Shown piece by piece: positions 22,008 through 34,300 of a DNA stretch of 64,000 nt (its first letter is position 1; every line of letters begins with the position of its first letter). Source of the stretch: Galerina marginata (Eukaryota > Basidiomycota > Agaricomycetes > Agaricales > Galerinaceae); contig JAECYW010000003.1 of NCBI GenBank assembly GCA_023014335.1, positions 806,001-870,000 on the forward strand, given 5' to 3'. The notes under the pieces were generated by a model. The model made no database searches. It had not been told where the DNA came from and saw only the letters and a program-made list of their open reading frames with translations. Position numbers and translations under genes: made by a program.

Positions 22008-22176
22008 ACCGACTGGTTCGATGTCTGGGAAATACATTTCAGGGCGTGCTTTCAAGGTGTGTTTGCTTTTATCACTTCAACATCCGATCATAGCTTCCCT
22101 CTCTTCCTCTTATAGTTCTTAGGAAGCTCCCAATATTATTCCCCTTCCCCCCTAAACTCGAACCAAACACCAAACC

Positions 22177-22286
22177 GAAGCACACCGCAACACCTCTCTC
22201 TCTCGACGGTGCGAGCCCAAAAGAACCTGTTTTTTTTTAGGCCGACTGGTTCGAGTCTGGGAAGTCTGGTATTCCGGGTGTGCTTC
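22177..22286 (+). ncRNA. B hairpin with compensated outer arms
   Basis: The outer arms are GAAGCACACC (22177-22186) and GGTGTGCTTC (22277-22286), a perfect 10-bp pairing. The usual arms are GAAGCATGCC and GGCATGCTTC, so both strands changed together. The inner CCCAAAAGAACC / GTTTTTTTTTAGGCC stem is partly kept. Confidence 0.45.
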
Positions 22287-22330
22287 CTTGGTGTGTTTGT
22301 TTTCCTTTCATTAGTCCCTAATCTACCAGA

Positions 22331-23039
22331 GTGGCCTTCCCCTCTCTTTCTCGCTCGCTCAGAAACCTCTTAGTCCTATTCCCCAAATCCCCTGGCAAAT
22401 CACCGCCCATCCGAAGCACGCCGCGCGAGATCTTTCCCCTCGACACTGCAAGCTCAAATGAACTTGTTTTATTTGGACTACTGGGTCGAGTTGACCAGGA
22501 TTCAATTGTTTCTTTTGCTGCATGCTTCTTGGGCTTATTTGCTTTCTACATGCCTGGCTCGCTTTTTGGCCCTCCATCTGTCAATACCTACCCCTCACCT
22601 CGTCTCGGGTACGACATCGACGTCCTCGCCTCGAGATTTCCCTTATATTTTGTCGAGGATGAGCTTCCACCTTTCGTTGGCCCTTGGCTTAACTATCTCT
22701 CGCCGGCTTTGGACTTGGACTCAGCCGTTGCGCTGGATTTCTCTGCTTCCACACCCCCATTGCCACGACTTATTCGTGCTCAGGGATATGGTACGTCCTT
22801 TTTCAACTCACCGACTCTTAATATCGTTTAACACTAATAATAATACCCATCTTCCAGACGCTTGGGCTACACGAAACCCGGAAAATCGGTATGCTTCCTG
22901 GGCTTGTTTGCTCTGCCTTTGCACTCTTCAACCCTCGAGTCGGACGGCCCCCGATCTACCTGATTTGGCTCACTTTTTATCTCTGTATGATTCAGGAGAG
23001 CGCCTCTCGCCCGTCATAGTATCTACTCAACCCGCATAA
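22331..23039 (+). CDS. Putative spliced open frame through B and C modules (213 residues)
   Basis: A frame from MAFPSLSRSLRNLLVLFPKS runs 460 nt to a GTACGT donor at 22791. Removing the 67-bp intron (22791-22857, ending TTCCAG) joins GGATATG to ACGCTTGG and continues the frame (GYDAWATRNPENRYASW) to a TAA at 23037. The segment LPPFVGPWLNYLSPALDLDS is repeated in the same frame at about 27,910-27,970 (LPPLVSPRLDYLSPALDFDS), and DAWVIRNPTRPNHR-like text follows the matching acceptor at 23362. This hints that the array derives from a protein-coding gene. No domain is recognised, the start is arbitrary, and most other units are broken, so coding status is weak. Confidence 0.3.
22791..22857 (+). 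other. Intron-like segment between modules (example)
   Basis: GTACGTCC donor, an ACACTAATAAT branch-like region and a CTTCCAG acceptor span 67 bp. Equivalent segments include 23293-23361, 37804-37861 and 57912-57989. They fall after C or A modules at the phrase GATATGGTACGTCC and end before ACGCTTGGGTTACAC-like text. The modules therefore lie in predicted exons of plus-strand transcripts. Confidence 0.5.
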
Positions 23040-23460
23040 CCATTAAACCATACACCGAGCAGAAGCACATCATCTGCGACTTACTCTCTCGGTTCAACGA
23101 TGGTCAAATAAAAACTTCGATTTTTAGGCCGTTGTCTCGAGATCACAGTGTGCCGCATCAATGTTGTGCTTCTACGGTTCTTTGGCCTTTGCTTTGACTA
23201 TTCCTCGACAATCCACACACAACCTACATAGGTGCTCGATTCCTTCTCTTCCACTGCCACATTGACACGACTTGTTCTTGCTCAGGGATATGGTATGTCC
23301 TTTTTTCAGGATACCCGCCCTTAACATCGACTCGCCGCTAACCGTAATACCCGTCTTCCAGACGCTTGGGTTATACGAAACCCAACAAGACCCAACCATC
23401 GTCTCCGTGCTACGCTTTGGTCGAAACACCAGAGGCATCGGAAGCATGGGAACCACTCCA

Positions 23461-23952
23461 TCCCCGACTCTGTCCGAAGGACAGGAGGGTTCTGTAGTCC
23501 ACAAACGTGCCGCGTCTCAGCCAAAACGATTGCAAGCTCGTGAGAAATCAGATTATATAACGAAGCTCGTGACTATTTTGTTCCTAAATTACACGATCAA
23601 AGGTCTTCATATCGAAACAGTCGATGAGCTCGATATTTCACTTTCTCCTTACACTGTTTCCCATTCTTTAAATTTTTATTGAAACCCGCAACAGGTATTA
23701 CATTATTGTCCACTTTACCTGGCGTGAATTCTCGCGAGCTACACTGTCCAATATTCTCAAGATACCCCTTTGTCCGCGGTTCAGTCACATCTCGTGGGTT
23801 TGGTTTAGCCTCTTTAAATATCTGTAATTCTCAAGTCTGTAGCTACATCCACGAGTAAATTGTATCAACTCCTTTCCAAAATATTAACTGAACTTTACAA
23901 TGACTTTGAGTATTTATAGCGTAGAAAAAAACAGGATAAAAAGAGTCGGGGA
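23461..23952. mobile_element. Possible 492-bp insertion with 11-bp terminal inverted repeats
   Basis: TCCCCGACTCT (23461-23471) and AGAGTCGGGGA (23942-23952) are exact inverses. The segment between them lacks array motifs, and array text resumes with TCAGCTATCCCAGAACG at about 23,977. A GGCGCCAAGGCGCC palindrome follows the right end, resembling a retroelement primer-binding region. No clear target duplication was found, so the borders and class are uncertain. Confidence 0.35.
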
Positions 23953-24068
23953 CTGGCGCCAAGGCGCCGTTAGGCATCAGCTATCCCAGAACGAAGCCGG
24001 GAAGTTTAAAAACTTCCAGTGGAATTCTCAGATTGCCTATTTTTTCGATGGCTTCCGTGCTTCCACAC

Positions 24069-24461
24069 TGTAAGGTACAGGACTCGACGGACCGAGCATC
24101 ACCGAATCGGATAGCCTCGCCGTCTCCCGAGGCTTGGCTATGACGTAGTTTCCTTATCTCATTTCACTATCTTATCTATTTCCTTTATTCCTAGTCATAC
24201 CATAGCACGAGGCGACAACGAGGTGATATTAACGAGTAGTAGATTTCCAACGGACCATATTAGTTACTTTTTAGATTACATCATCTTAGTACGTAGGACA
24301 GTATAAATACTCGACAGTTTGTAGCCAGTTCGGCAGTCTTTCGAATACGAGTACCTTGAATACGCATTCCTCGCGCATTTCTAAGTCACTCCAGAAGGAT
24401 TCTAGTGGTGTTGCTAACGTTTATCGACGTCTACCGACTACATAAACTCGGCAACCTCACA
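24069..24461 (+). mobile_element. Solo LTR (about 393 bp)
   Basis: The segment begins TGTAAGGTACAGGACTCGAC and ends in CA, flanked by CACAC on both sides (24064-24068, 24462-24466). The right border could shift by 2 bp because of the CA run. TATAAATA at 24302-24309 fits an LTR promoter. It interrupts the right arm of an A module: GTGCTTCCACAC lies left of it and CCCCGTTCTCGACCCGCG right. No internal retrotransposon sequence is attached. Confidence 0.65.
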
Positions 24462-25075
24462 CACACCACCCCGTTCTCGACCCGCGATCCGTTTTTTTCC
24501 ACCGGGGCGCCCAAGTACTCGTCGAGAATCTTCGCTGGTGGGATTTATCCTCACCGATGCCACTAGACCTGCCGATCTATGTCAGTGCGGCCTACTTGGC
24601 GTGTCTGCACAATTATTCTGGCAGGCATTGTTAACCGTGCTCAGATCAGACGTCCTTTTTTTGACATTTACCAATAGTATTAAATTCCCCACTAACTAAT
24701 GTTAGTACCTTTCTTCCCAACGAACGATCTTCTCGTTGGGCTTGGGTTACACGAAGCCCACAGATCTCCAACCATCGCGTCATCTTGGCTTGATGGAACC
24801 GCGAAGGCAGCGGAAGCATGGACAGTGTTGTCCTCAGCTATCTCGATCTCAGAGGAAACCAACAAGGGGGTTTAAAAAATCTTCCACTCGAATTGTGAGA
24901 TATCGCGCTGCAGTACGAGCTCCATACTTCCACACCGCAATCTCAATCTTTTTTCTCCAAAGTACCAATGCCCCAATATCATTATTCAGGGAATATAATC
25001 CCCGCGCGAAACCCATAGAAAAAGTCCCTTTAGAACTGCTTATATGTGCTATCGAGGACCATATTTTTAAAATTA

Positions 25076-28000
25076 TAACCTATGATAAAAAACCTCAGTT
25101 ACGAAAATGTGCCAACGCGGTTGCCTTTCGCGCGGCGCGATCGTCATGTACCACGTGATCAGAGCTGGGCGGCGATTTCCTAATCAGTGTCGCGCTGCGT
25201 CAAGTGCTTGCTCCTCGACCCCACCTGGCAGCTCTCGTTTCTTCAGAACATCACTGGCAAGTTCTAGAAGAGCTTCTGCATGACTTCATGGAAACGTACT
25301 TGTGTTAGTCACGAGAGGGCGAACACGTATGCTCGAGCTTTGGTGAAGGCTGGGACGATTCTCGAGCAGGGTTTGACACGAGCAATATCGATGCGGTGAT
25401 CATGGAAATGAACAGGTTCGAGCTGATCACGATGAGGTACGTTATGTCATTTTATGACCCGATTCGATGCATGATGGATTCCAGTATAAATGCCCGTACT
25501 GCCCTTCATTCCTATTGCGTTCCGTCCGTTACGCAGACGTAAAAGCCCTTTGGGATATCCCTACACAACATCCGTACCTTTGGATGTCTTACCTTGGAGG
25601 TGTCGTGCCGGTGAGCTAATTTCTCGAAAGCCAATCCCGTGCAATTTACCCCCAAGATAAGCACGTACGCTTGTCCATCCTTTCTGCCCTGATCTTTCCT
25701 CACTCTTTTCATTATCATCTTTCTCTCATACTTCCCTGTACGCAAACCAAATGTCGATCCGAAGCACGCAGCCTGTCACCTCTCCTATCGACACTGCGAT
25801 CCCAAAAAAACGTGGTTTTTTTGGACGGGCTGGTTCGATTCGCAGTGAGTAGTAAAAATGCTGCATGCTTCCTGGACTTGTTTGCCCACCTCTCAACAGT
25901 CCCTGATCTACGCGAGTGGCTCGTTTTCTTCCTTCATCGGCCAATATTTTTTTTGGTGTAAACGCCAGACTATCCTGCATACAAACCAACGCCGATCCGA
26001 AGCATGCCCCAACGCCTCTCTCTCTCGACGGTGCAAGCCCAAAGGAACCTACTTTTTAGGCCGACTACGAGTACTTCGGGTTTCGGGAAGAATGGACTTC
26101 AGAGCGTGCTTCCTAGGCGTGTTTGTTTTCCCTTCTTCAACCGCAGAGCTACCTGAGTGGCTTTCTCTCTTTCTCTCCCTCTCTGATAACGCTCAGAAAG
26201 CTCCTAATACCATTTCCCAATTACTCTGCACCCGTCCCCAATCTCAAACCAAACACCGATCCGAAGCATGCCGCGATGCTTCTTCTACTCGACGGTGCGA
26301 GCCCAAATGAACTTGTTTTATTTGGACCACTGGCTCGAGTGAGCGTAGTTTTCCTTGGCGCATGCTTCTTGGGCTTGTTTGCTTCCTACAGCACTGTCTC
26401 TGTCTCGCTAACATCTACCCCTCACCTTGTCTCAGGAACGGCATCGACGGATGTCTATGCGTTTATCTCTATAGGAGGGGAGTCTCTCACTCGTCCTAGC
26501 ATTCCATTCAACCCGCCTAATCATACACCGAGCCGAAGCACATCAATCATGCCTCAGCTTCTCGGTTCAACGAGGGTTACAAAAAACCTTGGGTTTTTTG
26601 TAGAGACTGTCATGGATCGGCATTAACCGGATAATAACCGTGAACCGCGTATCCGTTGATCCGTGGTTCACGATCCGTGGTTTGGCAAGCTATCCGTGGG
26701 TAACCGTGGGTAACCGTGGACATCAGCCGTGTCAATAGTGTCACAAAGGTATTACAAACTTTCTAATTGAGTAATTACGTGACTATGTTACAAATGTAAT
26801 CAAATTAGCCGAGTTGCCGTCAACCAACGCCAAACGCCCATTCTTGCTTCGAATATTGCTTGAATCACATAATATCATCAACAGGAGTTACTGAAGTATA
26901 TTTAGAAATTAATACTTGAAGCAGTTTACAACATGTAACTGATCAGTCCGGCGGTCTTGGACTGCAAACAGTGCAAAAAGCTGGTGTCACTTCGAAATAA
27001 TATATCAGAATTATGTTGGAGCTTTCAAATCTAAGGTTCTGTGCTGAGAAATGATTGAAATACATCTTCCTTAATGTCAGTTAAATCTTACAGCCTCAAA
27101 CTACCCTGAATTTCGAAAGGGGATTTTACAGAAACATTTGACTACCTAATTTGGCAGAGAATGGTGGTTATCCGTGGGACCGTGGTTCGGTTATCCACGG
27201 ATAACGTGACCCACGGTTCGGTTACGGATAGTAACCGGATAGATCCATGACAGTCCCTAGAACTTTTTTGGCCTTTGGCTCGAGATCCCCCCTTCTATTG
27301 CTTGATTGATGTGCTTCTACGGTTCTTTGGCCTTATTCTCGACGACCTCAAATTCGACCGTGGCATTCAATTCATCTTCTTCCACCCCACATATGCTTAT
27401 TTGTGCTCATAGTTTTCGTGCGTCCTCTTCCAACTTACCGAATCTTTCTGTTCATTCGCGACTAACGGATAGTTAAGGCTACCATCCCTCCAGAGTACCG
27501 CGGAATCCCGACAGGCCAACGATTGAATCATCGCATCCCCATGACCATGACCTGGTCTAAGCAAGAGGCACCGGAAGCATGGAAAGCGTTTAGCTCAGCT
27601 ATCTCAGAAAAAAAGGCGGGAAGTTTGAATAACTTCCAATCCAAATTTTTGAGATGAACCATTTGATTGGACCTTTCCATGCTTCCACACCCTCGATAGC
27701 GCGATCTCAATCTGGTTCGATGGGTTAGGAATCATCGGCATGCTTCCTGCGCTTGTTTGCTTTGCCTTTGCACTCTTCAACCCGCATAACGGTACACCGA
27801 GTCGAAGCACATCATCTGCGCCTTACATTCTCGGTTCAACGACGGGCAAATAAAAACTTCGATTTTTTTGTTCCTCGTCTCGAGATTTCCTTTGTACTTT
27901 CGCGATGATGTGCTTCCACCTTTGGTTAGTCCTCGGCTAGACTATCTCTCGCCGGCTTTGGACTTTGATTCGGCATTCACGCTCGATTCCTCTTGTTCTA

Positions 28001-28975
28001 CACCCACAACTTATTCCTGCGAAGGATCTGGTGCGTCCTTTTTAATGTACCAACTCTTAATATTGATTCATCACAAACAGGAATTCTTCAAGTTGTCTTC
28101 CAGACTCTTGGGTTATACGAAACACTTTGGATCCCAAACCTCGTCTTCCTGGGCTATGGTTTGGTCAAAATACCAGAGCGCACTAGGCACCGGAAGCATG
28201 GACTGTCTTTGGCTTATTTATCTCAGAACAAAGCTGGGAAGTTTAAAAAACTTCCGGTAGAATTTTGAGATTCGATACTGTCGACGTCGACGGTTTCCAT
28301 GCTTCCACACCTTCACTCTGTGCTCGACCCGCGAACTGTGCCTTCTTCCACCAGTCCGCCTAAATAATCATCGAGAACCTTCTTTGGTGGATTTTATCTT
28401 GGAGTACTGCATCGGTGCAATTCGACCCGCCGACCATGTCAGTGCGGTCTACTTGGCGTCTCTGCTCAAAATATACTGGCAGGCATTGTTAACGGTGCTC
28501 AGATCAGATATGGTACGTCCCTTTTTTTACGGCTACCAACTCTTGTGTGTTAAATTTTAAATTCATCACTAACTAATGTTATTACCCCTCTTCCCAACGA
28601 ACGATCTTCGCGTTGGGCTTGGGTTACACGAAGCCCCACGGACCCCCAACCGTCATATCTCCACTGGCAATAGCGTAGTCAAAGCGCGAGCGGCGTCGGA
28701 AGCATGGACACATTGTACTTGGCTATCTCTATCTCAGAACGAACCCGACAAGGGGTTTAAAAAGCCTTCCAGTTGAATCGTGAGATATTGCGCTGCAGTA
28801 CGAGCTCCATGCTTCCACACCCTCTCGACGACCCGCGATCTCATTTTTTTTTCTCTCCAAAGTACCAAAGCTCAATATCATTATTCAGCTAATATACTGC
28901 CCACACGAAACCCGTAGAAAGGGTCCCATTAGAACTGATTATATGTGCTCGAGGACCGTATTTTTAATAATTATA
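25076..28975 (+). repeat. Array unit 2
   Basis: The CACGTG box is at 25152 and the decayed helical exon at about 25200-25436, before GTACGTTATG. B modules are at 25761-25872, 25999-26112 and 26263-26368. C starts at 26534 and is split by the element at 26601-27260. A follows at 27573-27686, C at 27804-27916, and A at 28192-28306 and 28698-28816. The B at 25761 has arms GCACGCAGC / GCTGCATGC, extended relative to the usual form. Confidence 0.6.
26601..27260. mobile_element. 660-bp non-autonomous element with ATCCGTGG-type subterminal repeats
   Basis: The ends TAGAGACTGTCATGGATC and (inverse) TAGGGACTGTCATGGATC are near-perfect inverses. Both subterminal regions repeat ATCCGTGG / CCACGGAT and GGTTAACCG-like motifs. 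It splits a C module: GGTTACAAAAAACCTTGGG lies left and GGCTCGAGATC right. No target duplication could be fixed because the flank is a T-run. It has no coding potential. Confidence 0.65.
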
Positions 28976-31365
28976 AACTTGCGATGAAAAACCTCAGTTA
29001 CGATAATTTCCAACGCGGTTGCATTTCGTCGTGTGTGCAACTCACCACTAGCACGTGATCAAGCCGGCGATTTCCTATAGCTAATCAGTGTCGCTGCTGG
29101 AAGTTCTCTTCGATCCCACCTAGCCGTCCCCCGTTTCTTCCGAACATCACTGGCAACTTCTAGAAGGGCTTCTGGATGGCGTAATGCGACGTATTCGCGT
29201 TAGTCGTGAGAGGGCGAACACGTATGCGCGAGGCTCGAGCTCTATTGAAGGCTGGGATGGTTCTCTTCCCCAGGGATCGGGCACGAGCGATATCGATGCG
29301 AGGGTCATGGAAATGAACAGGATCTAGCTGATCACGGAAGGGTACGTGATGTCATTATATGGCCCGATTTCGATTCATGATGAATATTCCCTCCACAACA
29401 CCTGTACCTCTGGATGTTTTACCCTTGGAGTTATCGTAATATCGTTACGGTGAGCCAGGTTCTCAAATGTCAATTTCGTGCAATTTACCCATGAAGATCC
29501 CCCAGAAAAGCTCGTACACCTCCCCATCCTTTCTGCCCGGGTCTTTCCACACTCTTTTCATTATCATCTTTCTCTGAATTCCCTGTACACAAACCAAAGC
29601 CAATCCGAAGCACGCCCGACGCCTCTCCCATCGACACTTCGAGCCCAAAAGAACCTCGTTTTCTTGGACCGACTGGTTCGATGCTGGGCAACTCGCTGCT
29701 TGCTTCCTGGCCTTGTTCCGATTGGCTCTACTCTCAACAGTCTCTGATCTAATGACTCGTTTTTTTCCCTCTTCGGCCAATAGTTTGCTGTAAATTAAAC
29801 GCCAAACTATCCTGCATACAAACCAACGCCGATCCAAAGCATCCTGCTCGTTACCTCTCCTACTCGATACTTCGAGCCCAAAAGAACTGTTTTTTAGGAC
29901 GACTAGTTCGAGTCCGTGAAGTATGGGTTCGAGGGCGTGCTTCCTTGGTGTGTTTATTTTACTTTTGTCATTCCGCGGTCCACCTGAGTGGCTTTCTTTC
30001 TCTCTCTCTCTCTCTCCCTTTCTGATAGTACTTCGAACTCCGAAGCCTCCTCGTACTATTTCCCAAACTACCCGCACCAAAACTAAAACCACACGCCAAA
30101 CAGAAGCATGCCGCAACACCTCCTCTACTCGACAGTGCGAGCCGAAAAGAACATGGTTCTTTTCGACCCAGAAAGAGGACCGACTGGTTCGATGGACTTA
30201 GGGACATCGGCATGGGCTTCCTGGGCTTGTTCGGTTGTCCTAGTATTCCACCCAACCTGCCATACCATACACCAAGCCGAAGCACATCATCTGCATCTTA
30301 CTTTCTCGGTTCAACGACGGTGAAATACAAACTTGTTTTTTATGCCCTCGCCTCGAGATTGCCTTTTTGTTTGCATAGACGATGTGCTTCTACCTTTCGT
30401 TAATCCTTGGCTAGACAATCTTTCGCCAGGTTTGGACTTTTGACTCGGCCGTCGCGCTCGATTCCTCTTTTGCCCTACCCCCACCGCTTAATTCAGGGAA
30501 GGGATATGGTGCGTCCTTTTTCACCGCACCGACTTAATGTCGTTTAACTACTAACAGGAATACCCATCTTCCAGAGGCTTGGGCTACTCTACACGACAAC
30601 CAACAAGACCTCAACCATCTTCTCCGTGGGCTACGCTTTGGTCGAAGCACCAGAGGCACCGGAAGCATGAGAAACAGTCGATCAGCTATCCCAGAACGAA
30701 GCCGGGAAGTTTAAAAACTTCTGGTGGAATTTTGAGAAAATCATGCCGTTTAACATTTCCATGCTTCCACACCCTCACTCCGTTCTCGACCCGCGATCCG
30801 TTTTTTCCACCGGGGTGCCTAACTACTCGTCGAGAACCTCGCTGGTGGATTTTACCTTCCTCACAAGCCCCGAACCGACAGAATGCATGGAAATTGTTGG
30901 ATCTACTATCTCAGAACGAAGGCAGGAAAAGTTAAATAAAACTTCCAGCCGGAATTTAGGGATAATGGGGATAGACATCGATTTCCATGCTTCCATAACC
31001 TCGTTTCATCTCGACGACACGTAATCTGAACCCCACAACTTCCCACTAATTGCATATCGACTGGCAATAGTCTGGTCAAACCACGAGCCGCGTCGGAAGC
31101 ATGGACGGCGTTGTACTCATCTCAATCTCAGAGCGAAGCTGACAAGGAGGTTTAAAAAACTTTCCAGTCGAATTTTGAGATGGCTCGGTACAAAAAACAC
31201 CATGCTTCCACACCCTCTTGATGACCCACGATCTCAATCTTTTTTTCTCCAAAGTAGTAATGCCTCAGGATCATTATTCAGCTAATATACTGCCCGCGCG
31301 AAATTTCTAGAAAGAGCACCTTTAGAACTGCATAAATTCTACCGAGGACTATTTTTAATAACTAT
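28976..31365 (+). repeat. Array unit 3
   Basis: CACGTG is at 29052. The helical exon remnant ends at a GTACGTGATG donor at 29342. B modules are at 29607-29707, 29836-29944 and 30103-30221, C at 30279-30390, and A at 30661-30768, 30883-30993 and 31095-31209. The unit has few insertions and gives a good view of the ancestral order. Confidence 0.6.
30103..30221 (+). ncRNA. B hairpin with a double compensatory change in the apical stem
   Basis: CGAAAAGAAC (30143-30152), loop ATG, GTTCTTTTCG (30156-30165) form a perfect 10-bp stem. The reference copy at 21985 has CCAAAAGAAC / GTTCTTTTGG, so a C-G pair has become a G-C pair. The outer arms are GAAGCATGCCG and CGGCATGGGCTTC, with a short bulge. Confidence 0.5.
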
Positions 31366-34300
31366 AAACTTATGATGGAAGACCTCAGTGACGAAAATTT
31401 GCCGACGCGCATTTCTGATGATTTCTTAAGCTACCACGTGATCAGAGCTGGCAGCGATTTCCTAATCAGTGTCGTGCTGCTGGAAGTGCTTTGCTCGATC
31501 CCACCTAGCAGCCCCCGTTTCCTCCGAACATCACTGGCAAGTTCTAGAAGAGCACCTGCATGGCTTCATGGAAACGTACTTGTGTCAGTCGTGAGAGGGC
31601 GAACACGTATGCTCGAGCTTTGGTGAAGGCTGGAACGATTCTCGAGCAGGGTTTGACACGAGCGATATCGATGCGACGCTCATGGAAATGAATAGGATTG
31701 AGCTGATCACGATGCGGTACGTGATGTCATTTAACAACCCGATTTCGATGTATGATGAATACCAGTATAAAAGCTCTGGATGCCCTTCATTCCAAATCCT
31801 ATGGCGCTCCTTCCATTATGGTCACGTAAACTCACTTGTGGATCTCTCTACGGAACACCATTGAATGTCTTACCCTTGGAGGTGTCGTTCCGGTGAGCCA
31901 GTTTCTCGACGTCAAATTCCGTGCAATTTACCGAGGAAGATCCCCAAGACAAGCACGCACGACTTCCATCCATTCTGGAATCTCTCCCTAATACTTCTCT
32001 GTACACAAACCAGATGCCGATCCAAAGGACGCCACGACGCCTCTCCCACTTGACAGTTCAAGCTCAAAAGAATCTTGTCTTTTTGGACCGACTGGTTCGA
32101 TATTGGAGAATATCAGGAAGCAATCGCTGCTTGCTTCCTGGGTTTGTTTTCTCTCCTCTCAACAGTTCCCGATTGACCCCAGTGCCTCGTTCTCGTCCTT
32201 CATTTCATCGGCTGACATCTTGCTGTGAAGGCCGATCCGAAGGATGTCGACTATGTACCATCTTACTTTCTTGATTCTCGAGGTTTTACCAACTCCCCCG
32301 CACCCAAACCAAATGCCGATCCGAAGCATGTCCTAACGGCTCTCTCTCTCGACGGTGTGAGTCCAAAAGAATCTGCTTTTTTTAGGCCGACTAGTTCGAG
32401 TTCTGGGAAGAACATTTCAGGACGCGCTTCCTGGGTGTGTTTGTTTTCCCTTCTTCAACCGCCGATCTACCTGAGTGACTTTCTTTCTCTCTCTCTCTTT
32501 CTCACACCGCTCAGAAACCTCCTTGTACTACTCTCCGTCTGCTCCGTATGCAAACGAAGGCAATCTGAGCATGCCGGGCGAGGTCTTTCCCATCGACCCT
32601 GCGAGGCCAAAAAAAAAAAACTTGACCGACTGGTTCGATGTCCACAAAACTGGAACTCGTCGGCATGCTTCATAGGCTGGTTTGCTTTCTCATCACGAGC
32701 CCCAGATTTACCTGGGTGGCGCATTCTTTCCCCCGTCGGTCAATGTCTTCATAGAGCGTCATAATCAAACATAGATCTGAAGCACGTCAACTACTGCTCC
32801 ACCTTCTCAATTAACGAGTTTCAAAAACCTTGTGTTTTTAGGGGCCTCGGGTGGAGATCATGTTGTGTTGCATAAATGATGTGCTTCTAGCGCTCTTTGG
32901 TCTTCGATTTGACTGTTTTTCGCTGGCTTTGGACTTGGACTCGACCGTGGCGCTCGGTTTCTCTTGTTCTACACCCATACATGCTAATTTGTGCTCAGAG
33001 GGTTGGTACTTCTTCTTCAAGGTAGCCAGCCTTAACATCGATTCACAACTAAAGGCACTACCCTTCTTCCGGACCCCTACATGTCCTCACTTTCTTCTCC
33101 AGCCTAGCGGAAACGTAGGAGGAACGGAAGCATGGAAAGCTTGCTGCTCACCTATCTCAGAGTGGATATTGGAAGGAGTTTAGAAAACACCAGCCGTTAT
33201 TTTGAGATCTTCGAAACAAGCACAGCCTCCATGCTTTCACAGCCTCGCTCCGCTCTCGAGGAAGCAGGATCTTGATTTTTTGTTTTCCAAAATACCAATT
33301 TCCGCTCATACGTTCCCCTCTAGGCTAAAACCATCGCATCTTGAGCGCAGGGGTATAGGCCATAGCCTGTTCGAAGCTCGAGGCACCGGAATCATGGAAA
33401 GCTGTTGTCTCGCTATCTCAGAACGAAGACTGGAAGAAGTTTACAAAACTTCTATTCCAGATTTTGAGATTCCATGCTCAGATGCCATGCTTCCACACCC
33501 ACGTTTCGTCCTAGACGACACCAGATTGACGTCACTCGACTGTAACCCGTGCTCAGATCAGATATGGTACGCCTTTAACAACTCTTAACATTAGATTAAC
33601 CACTAACTAACATTCATACCCTCCTTCCCTCCCGACAATCTCCGCGCTTGGGTTACACAAACCCGTCATATCCCAATTTATCGCATCTCCGTAGCTCAGC
33701 TGAAATGCGAGAGGCTTTGGAAGCGTGAAACTATCTGACGAACTATCTCAGAAGGAGACGAGAAGAAGTTTCTTAAACTTCCAGTCCAAATTTTGAGATC
33801 ACACGAGTCACGGCTGGCAGTGGTTATCTCGCGCTTCCACAATCTCCTTTCGTCTCTCGACGACGAGATCTGTTCCTTGCAGTTATCTGGTCATGGTCCG
33901 CGCCTATCAATTTTTTTGGCTCATAGCTTGGGTTACATGTTACACACAACCTTACAGGTCCCCTACCATCGCATCTGACCTGCAGCGGGCGCCGTTCAGT
34001 CGAAGCGAGTAGCGCCGGAAGCATGGAAAGCCCATGGGTTGGCTATTTCAATCTCAGAGCGAACCCGACAAAGGGTAAAAAATACCTTCCAGTCGGGATT
34101 TTGAGATGTGAATCTGTTCAAGAAAAGGCTTCCATGCTTCCACAACCCCTTTTCGTTCTCTACATACGACGCCCGATCTATGCCTTGACATCCAATGCGC
34201 CGCCGACCGTCTGGTTTCTCGGGTACTCCTACGTATGTTTGCTCGAATTATGCTCCTTGCACCTCCGCTTTTATCCCGCCGTCTTGAGTTCTGAAATCTT

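Larger units (their letters stand above)
20820..25075 (+). repeat. Array unit 1
   Basis: The unit opens with a CACGTGATCAGAG box at 20882 and a helical exon remnant (20916-21098). It then has five B modules (21472-21572, 21700-21810, 21947-22052, 22177-22287, 22413-22528), C at 23062-23172, and A modules at about 23447 (disrupted), 24000-24068 (cut by an LTR) and 24812-24931. An intron-like segment lies at 22791-22857 and another at 23293-23361. This is the most complete unit. Confidence 0.6.

Noticed and set aside
29463..30119. A 218-residue minus-strand frame in unit 3
   Set aside because: It runs antisense through B hairpins and a TCTC repeat (the ERERE-like stretch is the reverse of the TC run), so it is a by-product of the palindromes.
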